Source: Pseudomonas cremoris (GTDB lineage Bacteria; Pseudomonadota; Gammaproteobacteria; Pseudomonadales; Pseudomonadaceae). From it: DNA of 64,000 bases. Below, piece by piece: positions 26,536 to 35,603 of the stretch. Both the position numbers and the translations under genes were made by a program. The notes under the pieces are model-generated. The model was not told the origin of the DNA, searched no databases, and saw only the letters and a list, made by a program, of their open reading frames with translations. Positions within the stretch are counted from its first letter, which is position 1. Each line of letters starts with the position of its first letter. Where the stretch lies: positions 62,001 to 126,000 of the forward strand of contig NZ_JAAXCY010000008.1 of NCBI RefSeq assembly GCF_014230465.1, written 5' to 3'.

Positions 26536-26937
26536 ATGGCTGGCGAAACCGCCCTGGCGACCCTGCTACGCAGCATGAGCCCGCATCTGAATGACGGCGA
26601 CTACGTGTTCTGCACGCTGCCCGACAACCGTATCCCGACAGGTTGCGACGTGATCGGCAGCTTTCGCGAACAGGAAGGCCTGACGCTGATTGTCGAACGC
26701 CAACAAGCGGAACAGGCCGGTTTGGCCTTCGACTATGTGGCGGCGTGGATCACCTTGAATGTGCACTCAGCCCTGGAAGCCGTGGGCTTGACCGCGGCCT
26801 TCGCCAGTGCGCTGGGCAAGGCTGGCATCAGTTGCAATGTGATTGCCGGCTATTACCACGATCACCTGTTCGTCGGCCGCGCCGATGCTGAACGCGCCCT
26901 GCAGGTACTACGGCAATTGGCGGCGGACGCGGAGTAG
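26536..26937 (+). CDS. ACT domain-containing protein
   Basis: The 133-residue protein is of the small ACT-domain (DUF2241) type: GDYVFCTLP, then a C-terminal ACT fold AWITLNVHSALEAVGLTAAFASALGKAGISCNVIAGYYHDHLFV. ACT domains bind amino acids, so a sensor role next to argO is plausible but unproven. AAAGGAA lies 7 nt before the ATG at 26536; the 29 upstream in-frame codons overlap the argP control region and are unlikely to be translated. argO follows after 5 nt, so the two form an operon. Confidence 0.87.
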   Translation: MAGETALATLLRSMSPHLNDGDYVFCTLPDNRIPTGCDVIGSFREQEGLTLIVERQQAEQAGLAFDYVAAWITLNVHSALEAVGLTAAFASALGKAGISCNVIAGYYHDHLFVGRADAERALQVLRQLAADAE

Positions 26938-26942
26938 ATCCT

Positions 26943-27542
26943 ATGTGGCAAAGCTATCTGAATGGCCTGTTGGTGGCCCTCGGCCTGATCATGGCGATCG
27001 GCACCCAGAACGCGTTTGTCTTGGCGCAAAGCCTACGCCGTGAACATCATTTGCCCGTCGCGGCGCTGTGCGTGGTGTGCGATGCGTTGCTGGTCGCCGC
27101 CGGGGTGTTCGGCCTGGCCACGGTCCTGGCGCAAAACCCGCTGTTGCTGGCGGTTGCACGTTGGGGCGGCGCGGCGTTCCTGTTGTGGTACGGCACACTG
27201 GCATTGCGCCGGGCTTTTTCCAAGCAGAGCCTGGAGCAAGGCGGCAACTTCAAGGTACGGTCCTTGCGCGCGGTGATGCTCAGTGCGCTGGCGGTGACAC
27301 TGCTCAACCCCCATGTGTATCTGGACACGGTGCTGCTGATTGGCTCGTTGGGCGCGCAGCAAACCGAACCCGGCGCTTATGTCGCAGGCGCCGCCAGTGC
27401 ATCGTTCCTCTGGTTTTCCACCCTGGCACTGGGCGCCGCGTGGCTGGCACCGTGGCTGGCACGCCCGGCAACATGGCGCCTGCTGGACTTGCTGGTGGCC
27501 GTGATGATGTTCAGCGTGGCCTACCAATTGATCGCCGCGTAG
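26943..27542 (+). CDS. argO: ArgO/LysE family amino acid exporter
   Basis: The 199-residue inner-membrane protein has six hydrophobic segments and the LysE-family opening GLIMAIGTQNAFVLAQSL, followed by the conserved VVCDALLVAAGVFG and LNPHVYLDTVLLIGSLG. It exports arginine (and related basic amino acids). GGAG precedes the ATG. It is co-directional with the ACT gene and divergent from argP. Confidence 0.92.
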   Translation: MWQSYLNGLLVALGLIMAIGTQNAFVLAQSLRREHHLPVAALCVVCDALLVAAGVFGLATVLAQNPLLLAVARWGGAAFLLWYGTLALRRAFSKQSLEQGGNFKVRSLRAVMLSALAVTLLNPHVYLDTVLLIGSLGAQQTEPGAYVAGAASASFLWFSTLALGAAWLAPWLARPATWRLLDLLVAVMMFSVAYQLIAA

Positions 27543-27605
27543 GGAATATTCCAAAACGCTCTGGAACCTCTATCCCACACAGTTGTTGCGTGGTTTTGCC
27601 GCACC

Positions 27606-27622
27606 CCCGGTGCTATGATCCA
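27606..27622 (+). promoter_or_regulatory. Candidate sodB promoter (extended -10)
   Basis: TGCTATGAT (27611-27619) is an extended -10 match about 100 bp before the sodB ATG. No convincing -35 is seen, which an extended -10 can tolerate. Confidence 0.5.
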
Positions 27623-27720
27623 GCCCCTGCGCCGCAAAGAGTACAAACTCCCCGGCGCTTGTTTGGCCGCCCGTGATCGGCCTTGCGCTCACCGCAACTG
27701 ACCTGATTAGGAGAATCATC

Positions 27721-28317
27721 ATGGCTTTCGAATTGCCGCCGCTGCCCTACGCACACGATGCCCTGCAGCCGCACATTTCCAAGGAAACCTTGGAATTCCA
27801 CCACGACAAGCACCACAACACCTACGTCGTGAACCTGAACAACCTGGTGCCTGGCACCGAGTTCGAAGGCAAGACCCTGGAAGAAATCGTCAAGTCTTCC
27901 TCGGGCGGCATCTTCAACAACGCCGCTCAGGTCTGGAACCACACTTTCTACTGGAACTGCCTGGCGCCAAACGCCGGCGGTCAACCTACCGGCGCGCTGG
28001 CTGAAGCCATCAACGCTGCGTTCGGTTCGTTCGACAAGTTCAAGGAAGAATTCACCAAGACTTCCGTCGGCACCTTCGGTTCCGGTTGGGGCTGGCTGGT
28101 GAAAAAGGCTGACGGTTCCCTGGCCCTGGCCAGCACCATCGGCGCCGGCAACCCGCTGACCAGCGGCGACACCCCGCTGCTGACCTGCGACGTCTGGGAA
28201 CACGCCTACTACATCGACTACCGCAACGTGCGTCCAAAGTATGTGGAAGCGTTCTGGAACCTGGTCAACTGGAAGTTCGTGGCTGAGCAGTTCGAAGGCA
28301 AGACCTTCACTGCCTAA
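27721..28317 (+). CDS. sodB: Iron superoxide dismutase
   Basis: The 198-residue cytoplasmic enzyme dismutes superoxide. All four metal ligands are visible: His27, His74 (QVWNHTFYW), Asp157 and His161 ([12 protein letters not shown]). Gln70 in the NNAAQ segment is the usual mark of the iron form as opposed to manganese. AGGAG lies before the ATG at 27721. The next gene is bifA, as in P. aeruginosa (PA4366-PA4367). A terminator follows. Confidence 0.97.
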   Translation: MAFELPPLPYAHDALQPHISKETLEFHHDKHHNTYVVNLNNLVPGTEFEGKTLEEIVKSSSGGIFNNAAQVWNHTFYWNCLAPNAGGQPTGALAEAINAAFGSFDKFKEEFTKTSVGTFGSGWGWLVKKADGSLALASTIGAGNPLTSGDTPLLTCDVWEHAYYIDYRNVRPKYVEAFWNLVNWKFVAEQFEGKTFTA

Positions 28318-28337
28318 GCACCGCTTGCAGTAGAAAG

Positions 28338-28361
28338 AGCCCGGCCTTTGCCGGGCTTTTT
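28338..28361 (+). terminator. Terminator of sodB
   Basis: AGCCCGG / CCGGGCT stem, 6-nt loop, then T5. Confidence 0.9.
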
Positions 28362-28500
28362 CATGGGCGCGATTCGTCAAAGCTGATCGCCCTGCCAACT
28401 TCCAGAAAGTAATCGCAAGAATGTCCCTTTGACTGGCATCACGGGATTGCCAATACTCATGGCATATTGAGGCTACCCGCATGGAACAAGGAATGACCCT

Positions 28501-30552
28501 TTGAAGCTGGAACTCAAAAACAGCTTGTCGGTGAAGTTGCTACGGGTTGTGCTGCTGTCGGCATTGGTAGTGGGCGTAGCGCTGAGCGTGGCGCAGATCG
28601 TTTTCGATGCCTATAAGACGCGCCAGGCCGTGGCCGGTGATGCCCAGCGCATCCTCGACATGTTTCGCGACCCCTCGACCCAGGCCGTCTACAGCCTGGA
28701 CCGCGAGATGGGGATGCAGGTCATTGAGGGCCTGTTCCAGGACGATGCCGTGCGCATGGCCTCCATCGGCCATCCCAACGAAACCATGCTCGCGGAAAAA
28801 AGCCGCGCGCTGCAACAGGCCCCCAGCCGCTGGCTGACAGACCTTATTCTGGGCCAGGAACGCACCTTTACGACGCCACTGGTGGGCAAGGGCCCCTACA
28901 GCGAGTATTACGGCGACCTGAGCATCACCCTGGACACGGCCACTTATGGCCAGGGCTTTATCGTCAATTCAGTGATCATCTTCATTTCGGGGGTGCTGCG
29001 CGCACTGGCCATGGGCCTGGTGCTGTACCTGGTCTATCACTGGCTGTTGACCAAACCACTGTCGCGGATCATCGAGCACCTGACGTCGATCAACCCGGAC
29101 CGGCCCAGTGAACACAAGATCCCCCAGCTCAAGGGCCACGAGCGCAACGAACTGGGGATTTGGATCAATACCGCCAACCAGTTGCTCGAATCCATCGAGC
29201 GCAACACCCACCTGCGCCATGAAGCGGAAAGCAGCCTGTTGCGCATGGCTCAATACGACTTTCTCACCGGCCTGCCGAACCGTCAGAAATTGCAGGAGCA
29301 ACTGGACAAGATCCTGACCGACGCCGGTCGCCGGCAACGCCGCGTGGCGGTGTTGTGTGTGGGGCTGGATGACTTCAAGAGCGTCAACGAACAGTTTACC
29401 TACCAGGCCGGCGACAAATTGCTGCTGGCCCTGGCCGATCGCCTGCGCGCCCATAGCGGCCGCCTCGGCGCCCTGGCCCGCTTGGGCGGCGACCAATTCG
29501 CCCTGGTACAGGCCGATATCGACCAGCCCTACGAAGCCGCCGAACTGGCGCAAAGCATTCTCGATGACCTGGAAGCGGAGTTTCCCCTCGACCACGAAGG
29601 CATCCGCCTGCGCGCCACCATCGGCATCACCCTGTTCCCGGAAGATGGCGACAGCACCGAGAAGTTGCTGCAAAAAGCCGAACAGACCATGACCCTGGCC
29701 AAGACCCGTTCGCGCAACCGTTACCAGTTCTATATCGCCAGCGTCGACAGCGAGATGCGCCGCCGCCGCGAACTGGAAAAAGACCTGCGCGACGCCCTCA
29801 GCCGCAACCAGTTCCACCTGGTGTACCAACCGCAGATCAGCTACCGCGACCACCATGTCGTGGGCGTCGAAGCGCTGATCCGCTGGCAGCACCCGGAACA
29901 TGGCCTGGTACCCCCAGACCTGTTTATCCCGCTGGCGGAGCAGAACGGCACCATCATTGCCATTGGCGAATGGGTGCTTGACCAGGCCTGCCGCCAATTG
30001 CGCGAATGGCACGACCAAGGCTTCAGCGACCTGCGCATGGCCGTCAACCTGTCCACCGTGCAGTTGCACCACACCGAGTTGCCGCGGGTGGTCAATAACC
30101 TGATGCAGATCTACCGCCTGCCGCCGCGCAGCCTGGAACTGGAAGTCACCGAAACCGGCCTGATGGAAGACATCAGCACAGCCGCCCAGCACCTGCTGAG
30201 CCTGCGTCGCTCCGGGGCGCTGATCGCGATTGACGACTTTGGTACTGGCTATTCGTCGTTGAGCTACCTGAAAAGCCTGCCCCTGGACAAGATCAAGATC
30301 GACAAGAGTTTCGTCCAGGACCTGCTGGACGATGACGACGATGCCACCATCGTGCGGGCCATCATCCAGTTGGGCAAAAGCCTGGGCATGCAGGTGATTG
30401 CCGAAGGCGTGGAAACCGCCGAGCAGGAGGCGTACATCGTCTCCGAAGGCTGCCACGAAGGTCAGGGTTACCACTACAGCAAACCCTTGCAGGCTCGGGA
30501 GCTGGCCGCTTTTTTGAAGCAGGCGGAGCGCAATAACGCAGCCATTCTCTGA
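28501..30552 (+). CDS. bifA: c-di-GMP phosphodiesterase BifA
   Basis: The 683-residue inner-membrane protein has membrane segments at about 13-33 and 156-180 around a periplasmic region, a HAMP-like linker (about 180-233), a degenerate GGDEF domain reading GGDQF (329-333), and an intact EAL domain with EAL (457-459) and DDFGTGYSS (578-586). BifA of P. aeruginosa (PA4367, next to sodB) has the same GGDQF and degrades c-di-GMP, thereby limiting biofilm and promoting swarming. The start is TTG with AAGGAA 7 nt upstream; no better ATG exists nearby. Confidence 0.93.
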   Translation: MKLELKNSLSVKLLRVVLLSALVVGVALSVAQIVFDAYKTRQAVAGDAQRILDMFRDPSTQAVYSLDREMGMQVIEGLFQDDAVRMASIGHPNETMLAEKSRALQQAPSRWLTDLILGQERTFTTPLVGKGPYSEYYGDLSITLDTATYGQGFIVNSVIIFISGVLRALAMGLVLYLVYHWLLTKPLSRIIEHLTSINPDRPSEHKIPQLKGHERNELGIWINTANQLLESIERNTHLRHEAESSLLRMAQYDFLTGLPNRQKLQEQLDKILTDAGRRQRRVAVLCVGLDDFKSVNEQFTYQAGDKLLLALADRLRAHSGRLGALARLGGDQFALVQADIDQPYEAAELAQSILDDLEAEFPLDHEGIRLRATIGITLFPEDGDSTEKLLQKAEQTMTLAKTRSRNRYQFYIASVDSEMRRRRELEKDLRDALSRNQFHLVYQPQISYRDHHVVGVEALIRWQHPEHGLVPPDLFIPLAEQNGTIIAIGEWVLDQACRQLREWHDQGFSDLRMAVNLSTVQLHHTELPRVVNNLMQIYRLPPRSLELEVTETGLMEDISTAAQHLLSLRRSGALIAIDDFGTGYSSLSYLKSLPLDKIKIDKSFVQDLLDDDDDATIVRAIIQLGKSLGMQVIAEGVETAEQEAYIVSEGCHEGQGYHYSKPLQARELAAFLKQAERNNAAIL

Positions 30553-30597
30553 CAGAACAAACCGATACTAAATATTTCCCTCGTATAACTCTTTACA

Positions 30598-30622
30598 CAA
30601 AATGCAAATCTTTCGCATTATG
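30598..30622 (+). promoter_or_regulatory. Candidate Fur box, imelysin gene
   Basis: Four hexamers in the 6-6-1-6-6 arrangement (CAAAAT GCAAAT C TTTCGC ATTATG) give about 16 of 24 matches to GATAAT arrays, with a central AATGC/GCATT dyad. Weak alone, but imelysin genes are usually Fur-controlled. Confidence 0.35.
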
Positions 30623-30679
30623 TCGCAGTTTTTGCGCTCCCCCGCGCGCCCCATCAACAACCGAAGCAGGATGTTCGCC

Positions 30680-32023
30680 ATGATTCGTATGCCCCTGGCC
30701 ACCGCCAGTCTGCTGGCCATTGCCATTTCTCTCGCCGGTTGCGGCGAAGGTAAAGACAAGGCCGCCGCGCCTCAGGCGCCGACCCCGGCTGCCAGCACTA
30801 CCGCTCCAGCGGCTGCCACCCCTGCCGGCCAGGTCGACGAAGCAGCCGCCAAGGCTGTGGTTGCGCATTACGCAGACATGGTGTTCGCGGTCTACAGCGA
30901 CGCCGAGTCCACCGCGAAAACCCTGCAAACCGCTATCGACGCGTTCCTCGCCAAGCCGAACGACGAAACACTGAAAGCCGCCCGCACTGCCTGGATCGCC
31001 GCCCGCGTGCCTTACCTGCAGAGCGAAGTGTTCCGCTTCGGCAACACCATCATCGACGATTGGGAAGGCCAGGTGAACGCATGGCCACTGGACGAAGGCC
31101 TGATCGACTACGTCGACAAGTCCTACGAACACGCTCTGGGTAACCCAGGCGCGACAGCCAACATCATCGCCAACACCGAGATCCAGGTCGGCGAAGACAA
31201 GGTGGACGTGAAAGACATCACCCCGGAAAAACTCGCCAGCCTCAACGAGCTGGGCGGTTCCGAAGCCAACGTCGCCACCGGCTACCACGCCATCGAATTC
31301 CTGCTGTGGGGCCAAGACCTGAACGGTACCGGCCCTGGTGCCGGCAACCGCCCTGCGTCGGACTACCTCACCGGCGACGGCGCCACTGGCGGCCACAACG
31401 AGCGCCGCCGCGCCTACCTGAGCGCCGTGACCCAACTGCTGGTCAGCGACCTGGAAGAAATGGTCGGCAACTGGAAACCCAACGTCGACGACAACTACCG
31501 CGCTACCCTGGAGGCAGAACCTGCCACCGACGGCCTGCGTAAAATGCTGTTTGGCATGGGCAGCCTGTCCCTGGGCGAACTGGCCGGTGAGCGCATGAAG
31601 GTTTCCCTGGAAGCCAACTCGCCAGAAGACGAACAGGATTGCTTCAGCGACAACACCCACAACTCGCACTTCTACGACGCCAAGGGCATCCGCAACGTCT
31701 ACCTGGGTGAGTACACCCGCACCGACGGCACCAAGATGACCGGCGCCAGCCTGTCCTCCCTGGTTGCCAAGGCTGACCCGGCTGCCGACAACGCGCTCAA
31801 AGCCGACCTGGCCGCGACCGAAGCAAAGATCCAGGTCATGGTTGATCACGCCAACAAGGGTGAGCACTACGACCAGTTGATCGCTGCCGGCAACGACGCG
31901 GGCAACCAGATCGTACGTGACGCCATCGCCGCACTGGTCAAGCAGACCGGTTCGATCGAAGCCGCCGCAGGCAAGCTGGGCATCAGTGACCTGAACCCGG
32001 ATAACGCTGATCACGAGTTCTGA
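30680..32023 (+). CDS. Imelysin (M75-like) lipoprotein
   Basis: The 447-residue envelope protein has a lipoprotein signal (LLAIAISLAGC, lipidated Cys about residue 21), an Ala/Pro/Thr linker (about 27-50), then an imelysin domain with the GYHAIEFLLWGQD motif (HxxE). It resembles the P. aeruginosa protein PA4370 (IcmP), linked with iron uptake and peptidase claims. The ATG at 30680 has AGGA 8 nt upstream and puts the signal peptide at the start; earlier in-frame starts do not. A UUCG-loop terminator follows. Confidence 0.9.
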   Translation: MIRMPLATASLLAIAISLAGCGEGKDKAAAPQAPTPAASTTAPAAATPAGQVDEAAAKAVVAHYADMVFAVYSDAESTAKTLQTAIDAFLAKPNDETLKAARTAWIAARVPYLQSEVFRFGNTIIDDWEGQVNAWPLDEGLIDYVDKSYEHALGNPGATANIIANTEIQVGEDKVDVKDITPEKLASLNELGGSEANVATGYHAIEFLLWGQDLNGTGPGAGNRPASDYLTGDGATGGHNERRRAYLSAVTQLLVSDLEEMVGNWKPNVDDNYRATLEAEPATDGLRKMLFGMGSLSLGELAGERMKVSLEANSPEDEQDCFSDNTHNSHFYDAKGIRNVYLGEYTRTDGTKMTGASLSSLVAKADPAADNALKADLAATEAKIQVMVDHANKGEHYDQLIAAGNDAGNQIVRDAIAALVKQTGSIEAAAGKLGISDLNPDNADHEF

Positions 32024-32044
32024 TCAGTGCCGAGTTGAAAAAAG

Positions 32045-32068
32045 GCGACCTTCGGGTCGCTTTTTTTT
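32045..32068 (+). terminator. Terminator of imelysin gene
   Basis: GCGACC-TTCG-GGTCGC stem with a UUCG tetraloop, then T8. Confidence 0.93.
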
Positions 32069-32106
32069 GCCTGCTTTTCCCCCGTCAAACAAACACCACA
32101 AACCCA

Positions 32107-32211
32107 TGTGGGAGCGGCGGTGCGACGATTCGACTTGCTCGCGAATGCGGTGTGTCTGTCAACTAATCCATCGACTGATCCACCACGTTCGCGAGCAAGC
32201 CCGCTCCCACA
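32107..32211. repeat. REPIN 7 with inserted segment
   Basis: REP doublet of 105 bp. The left arm is interrupted after GTGGGAGCGG by about 16 bp (CGGTGCGACGATTCGA) before CTTGCTCGCGAA resumes. The right arm is intact. Confidence 0.88.
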
Positions 32212-32297
32212 TTTGACCTGTGGCGACTTCTAGCTTCGGTTTACATGCCCCACACCCCAGGTAGAATGGCGCCTCTGCCCTATCTCGAGCGAACTTC

Positions 32298-33752
32298 ATG
32301 GCGTTGCCGACCCTACGCATCATCGGTTTCATCATCGGCATCTTCCTGATCACCCTCGCGATCGCCATGGTCGTGCCTATGGCCACCCTGGTGTTCTTCG
32401 AACGCACCCGCGACTTGCCCTCGTTCCTGTGGGCCAGCCTGATCACCTTTATCGCAGGCCTGGCGCTGGTGATTCCCGGTCGCCCTGAACACGTGCACCT
32501 GCGTCCCCGGGACATGTACCTGCTGACGGTCAGCAGTTGGGTGGTGGTGTGTATCTTCGCCGCCTTGCCGTTTTTGCTGACCCAGCACATCAGCTACACC
32601 GACTCGTTTTTTGAAAGCATGTCCGGCATCACCGCCACCGGTTCCACCGTATTGAGCGGGCTGGACAGCATGTCGCCGGGCATCCTGATGTGGCGCTCGC
32701 TGCTGCACTGGCTCGGCGGCATTGGCTTTATCGGCATGGCGGTGGCGATCCTGCCGTTGCTGCGCATTGGTGGCATGCGCCTGTTCCAGACCGAATCCTC
32801 GGACCGCTCGGAAAAAGTCATGCCCCGCTCGCACATGGTGGCGCGGCTGATTGTGGCGACGTACGTGGGCATTACGATCCTCGGCAGCCTGGCGTTCTGG
32901 TGGGCCGGCATGGGCCTGTTCGACGCGATCAACCATGCGATGTCGGCGATTTCCACCGGCGGCTTTTCCACCTCCGATGAGTCCCTGGCCCACTGGAAAC
33001 AACCGGCGGTGCACTGGGTGGCGGTGGTGGTGATGATCCTCGGCAGCTTGCCGTTCACCCTGTATGTCGCCACCTTGCGCGGTAACCGCCGGGCGTTGAT
33101 CAAGGACCAACAGGTACAAGGGCTGCTCGGTTTGTTGGTCGTGACGTGGCTGGTGCTCGGCACCTGGTATTGGTGGACCACAGATTTGCCTTGGCTGGAC
33201 GCGCTGCGCCACGTGGCAGTGAACGTCACGTCGGTCGTCACGACCACCGGCTTTGCACTGGGGGACTACAGCATCTGGGGCAACTTCTCACTGATGCTGT
33301 TCTTCTACCTCGGCTTTGTCGGCGGCTGCTCGGGCTCTACCGCAGGCGGGATCAAGATCTTCCGCTTCCAGGTCGCCTATATCTTGCTCAAGGCCAACTT
33401 GAACCAGTTGATTCACCCGCGCGCGGTGATCAAGCAGAAGTACAACGGCCACCGTCTCGATGAAGAGATCGTACGGTCGATCCTGACGTTTTCGTTTTTC
33501 TTCGCCATCACCATCTGCGCCATCGCCCTGGCCCTGTCGCTGCTGGGCCTGGACTGGATGACCGCACTGACCGGCGCTGCCAGTACGGTATCCGGCGTCG
33601 GCCCGGGCCTTGGCGAAACCATCGGCCCGGCCGGCAACTTCGCCAGCCTGCCGGATGCGGCCAAGTGGATCCTGTCGTTCGGCATGTTGCTGGGTCGATT
33701 GGAGATCATTACGGTGTTTGTGCTGTGCATCCCGGCGTTTTGGCGCCACTGA
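32298..33752 (+). CDS. trkH: TrkH family potassium transporter
   Basis: The 484-residue inner-membrane protein has about ten hydrophobic segments and the four repeated pore loops of the Trk/Ktr family (SGITATGSTVLSG, STGGFSTSDES, VTTTGFALGDYS, STVSGVGPGLGE). The VGGCSGSTAGGIKIFR segment is a TrkH hallmark. It takes up K+ together with the cytoplasmic TrkA, which is not in this window. The ribosome site is weak. The last 44 nt overlap the 3' end of the converging AraC-type gene. Confidence 0.93.
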   Translation: MALPTLRIIGFIIGIFLITLAIAMVVPMATLVFFERTRDLPSFLWASLITFIAGLALVIPGRPEHVHLRPRDMYLLTVSSWVVVCIFAALPFLLTQHISYTDSFFESMSGITATGSTVLSGLDSMSPGILMWRSLLHWLGGIGFIGMAVAILPLLRIGGMRLFQTESSDRSEKVMPRSHMVARLIVATYVGITILGSLAFWWAGMGLFDAINHAMSAISTGGFSTSDESLAHWKQPAVHWVAVVVMILGSLPFTLYVATLRGNRRALIKDQQVQGLLGLLVVTWLVLGTWYWWTTDLPWLDALRHVAVNVTSVVTTTGFALGDYSIWGNFSLMLFFYLGFVGGCSGSTAGGIKIFRFQVAYILLKANLNQLIHPRAVIKQKYNGHRLDEEIVRSILTFSFFFAITICAIALALSLLGLDWMTALTGAASTVSGVGPGLGETIGPAGNFASLPDAAKWILSFGMLLGRLEIITVFVLCIPAFWRH

Positions 33753-34767
33753 CCGCCGACGCTTCCAGCAATCGCGTCCGGTACTCGCCGGGCGTGACAT
33801 CGAACCAACGGCGAAACGCGCGGAAAAAATTGCTCGGGTCGGCAAAGCCCAGCAGGTAGGCAATCTCCAACAGGGTCATGCTGGGCTGCGCCAGGTATTG
33901 CTCGGCCAGTTCGCGGCGGGTGTCGTCGAGCAGGGTCTGGAAGCTGGTGCCCTCCTCCTGCAAGCGCCGTTGCAGGGTGCGCTGGGACAGGTGCAGCGTC
34001 TGGGCCACCACTTCGCGCTTGGGCTCGCCCTGGGGCAGCAGGCGGCACAACACCTGGCGTGCCTTATGGGTCACGCGGCTTTCCGAGAAGCGCGCCAGGT
34101 ATTCCCCGGCAAATCGATCATGCAGCAGCGCCATCGCCTCATTGGCCGTAGGTAGCGGCGCGTCCATATCGGCGCGTTCGAAAATCAGCGCGTCATAGGG
34201 GGCATTGAATTCCAGCGGCGCGTGGAACGCTTGTTTATACGGCGCCAGGTCCGCCGGTTGCTCGCCTTGCAACACGACTTTGCGCGGTTGCAGGGTGCGC
34301 CCTGTCAGCCAGCCGCACAGTGCCAACGCGCTGGCGAGTGAAGCTTCGGCACTTTGCCGGGTGGGCGGCAGGTGGTCGCCATGCACCGTCAGAATCAGCG
34401 CATAGCCCTCGGGTAAAAGGCGGAAACTCAGGTCGGCGCTTTCAGCGATGATCCGCTGGTAGCGCACCAGGCGCATAAAGCCTTCGGCCAGCGTGTTGCT
34501 GGACATCAGCGCATAACCCGCCACATGAAACGATGCCGGGCGCACTACCTTGCCCATGTTCAGGCCTATCGCCGGGTTGCCCGACAGCTCCACCGCACGC
34601 TGCCAGAGGCGCGTCATGGAGTCTTGCGGAAACCGCGCATCGGGGTCCTTCAGGGCGGCATAGTCCAGGCCCAGTTGCTTGAACAGCGCCCGGCAATCCA
34701 GGCCGTCCATTTCCAATGCCTTGACTATCCCCATCGCCCAGCTTGCAGAAGTTGTTCTCTCGCTCAT
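33709..34767 (-). CDS. AraC family regulator, OruR/ArgR-like layout
   Basis: The 352-residue regulator has an N-terminal arabinose-binding-type (PF12625-like) domain (about 20-215) and a C-terminal AraC DNA-binding domain with two helix-turn-helices (about 240-340; VAQTLHLSQRTLQRRLQEEG and LLEIAYLLGFADPSNFFRAFRRWFDVTP). This layout is shared with OruR and related Pseudomonas regulators; the target genes and the ligand are unknown. Its neighbours (trkH, Mpo1-like gene) do not reveal a pathway. Its last 14 codons are antisense to trkH. Confidence 0.88.
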   Translation of the reverse strand: MSERTTSASWAMGIVKALEMDGLDCRALFKQLGLDYAALKDPDARFPQDSMTRLWQRAVELSGNPAIGLNMGKVVRPASFHVAGYALMSSNTLAEGFMRLVRYQRIIAESADLSFRLLPEGYALILTVHGDHLPPTRQSAEASLASALALCGWLTGRTLQPRKVVLQGEQPADLAPYKQAFHAPLEFNAPYDALIFERADMDAPLPTANEAMALLHDRFAGEYLARFSESRVTHKARQVLCRLLPQGEPKREVVAQTLHLSQRTLQRRLQEEGTSFQTLLDDTRRELAEQYLAQPSMTLLEIAYLLGFADPSNFFRAFRRWFDVTPGEYRTRLLEASAVSGAKTPGCTAQTP

Positions 34768-34929
34768 GGCGTCTTCTTAATAAAGCAGGCTTAAAACGGC
34801 AGCCAGGAAAGCCAAGGATACTAAAGTGGCATCTATTGTCACTGGCTGTTACCACTGATCACTCTAGACTCAAATAAGCTCCCCGCCGAACATCTGTTGG
34901 GCGGCACAACAATGAAAGGGCCGGCTACC

Positions 34930-35241
34930 GTGGAAAACGTCAAACAATTCAACAGCTTCGCCGAGTTCTACCCGTATTACCTGAGTGAGCACGGCAACAG
35001 CACCTGCCGACGCCTGCATTTTGTCGGGACCACGCTGGTGATTGGCATCTTGGCCTATGCCGTTGGTCGGGGTTCGCTGGGCTTGCTGCTGGCGGTGCCG
35101 ATTGCCGGCTACAGCTTTGCCTGGATTGGCCACTTCTTCTTCGAAAAGAACCGCCCAGCAACGTTTAAGCACCCGTTCTACAGCTTATTGGGGGATTTCG
35201 TGATGTACCGCGACATGATCCTCGGCAAGGTACCTTTCTAG
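34930..35241 (+). CDS. Mpo1/DUF962-like membrane protein
   Basis: The 103-residue protein has the family pattern: FAEFYPYYLSEHGNSTCRRLHFVGTTL, two hydrophobic segments, GYSFAWIGHFFFEKNRPATFKHPFYSLLGDFVMYRDML-type core. The three conserved histidines fit the iron site proposed for the yeast Mpo1 2-hydroxy fatty acid dioxygenase. The start GTG at 34930 is preferred, with AAAGGG 9 nt upstream and a family-typical MENVKQF opening; an ATG at 34912 is the alternative. Divergent from the AraC-type regulator. Confidence 0.82.
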   Translation: MENVKQFNSFAEFYPYYLSEHGNSTCRRLHFVGTTLVIGILAYAVGRGSLGLLLAVPIAGYSFAWIGHFFFEKNRPATFKHPFYSLLGDFVMYRDMILGKVPF

Positions 35242-35400
35242 CCCTGTGACCTCGTGTCACTTGCGTTAAAGAATGAAAGTTCCGACATCCGCCGACATAA
35301 AATTCTTTTTGTCATTTGCAGTGCTGTATCCTGCCAAGGCTTTTTGAGAGCGCGGAATCACCTGCGATTGAAAAAACAGACCTTGCGAGGAGCGACGACG

Positions 35401-35529
35401 ATGCACGAGATACCTAATCTCCCCTTCCCAAGCCTGCACCCTACAGAGCAGCCAACACCGCAGCAGGCCAGCGACAAGCAGCCTGAGGCCAAAGAAGCAA
35501 AACCAGTCGACAGCGAAAGCCAGGACTGA
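35401..35529 (+). CDS. Small hypothetical protein, 42 aa
   Basis: The ATG at 35401 has GAGGAG 9 nt upstream, which is the main support. The peptide is proline- and charge-rich (HEIPNLPFPSLHPTEQPTP at the start, then Lys/Glu/Gln) and probably unstructured. No membrane segment. No recognised family. The 159-bp gap before it has no gene. Confidence 0.55.
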   Translation: MHEIPNLPFPSLHPTEQPTPQQASDKQPEAKEAKPVDSESQD

Positions 35530-35543
35530 CGCCGTACCAGACC

Positions 35544-35577
35544 GTGTGGAAAGCGCAGTTTTGAGCGCTTTCCACAC
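35544..35577 (+). terminator. Hairpin after the 42-aa gene
   Basis: A perfect 13-bp inverted repeat (GTGTGGAAAGCGC and complement, 8-nt loop) 15 nt past the stop. No T tract, so termination is unsure; it may protect the RNA end. Confidence 0.55.
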
Positions 35578-35603
35578 TGCCTGAATGAACCGAGCCCCCC
35601 GCC

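Noticed and set aside
28501..30552. Calling the GGDEF/EAL protein a diguanylate cyclase
   Set aside because: The motif is GGDQF, not GGDEF/GGEEF; the EAL half is intact and synteny with sodB matches BifA.
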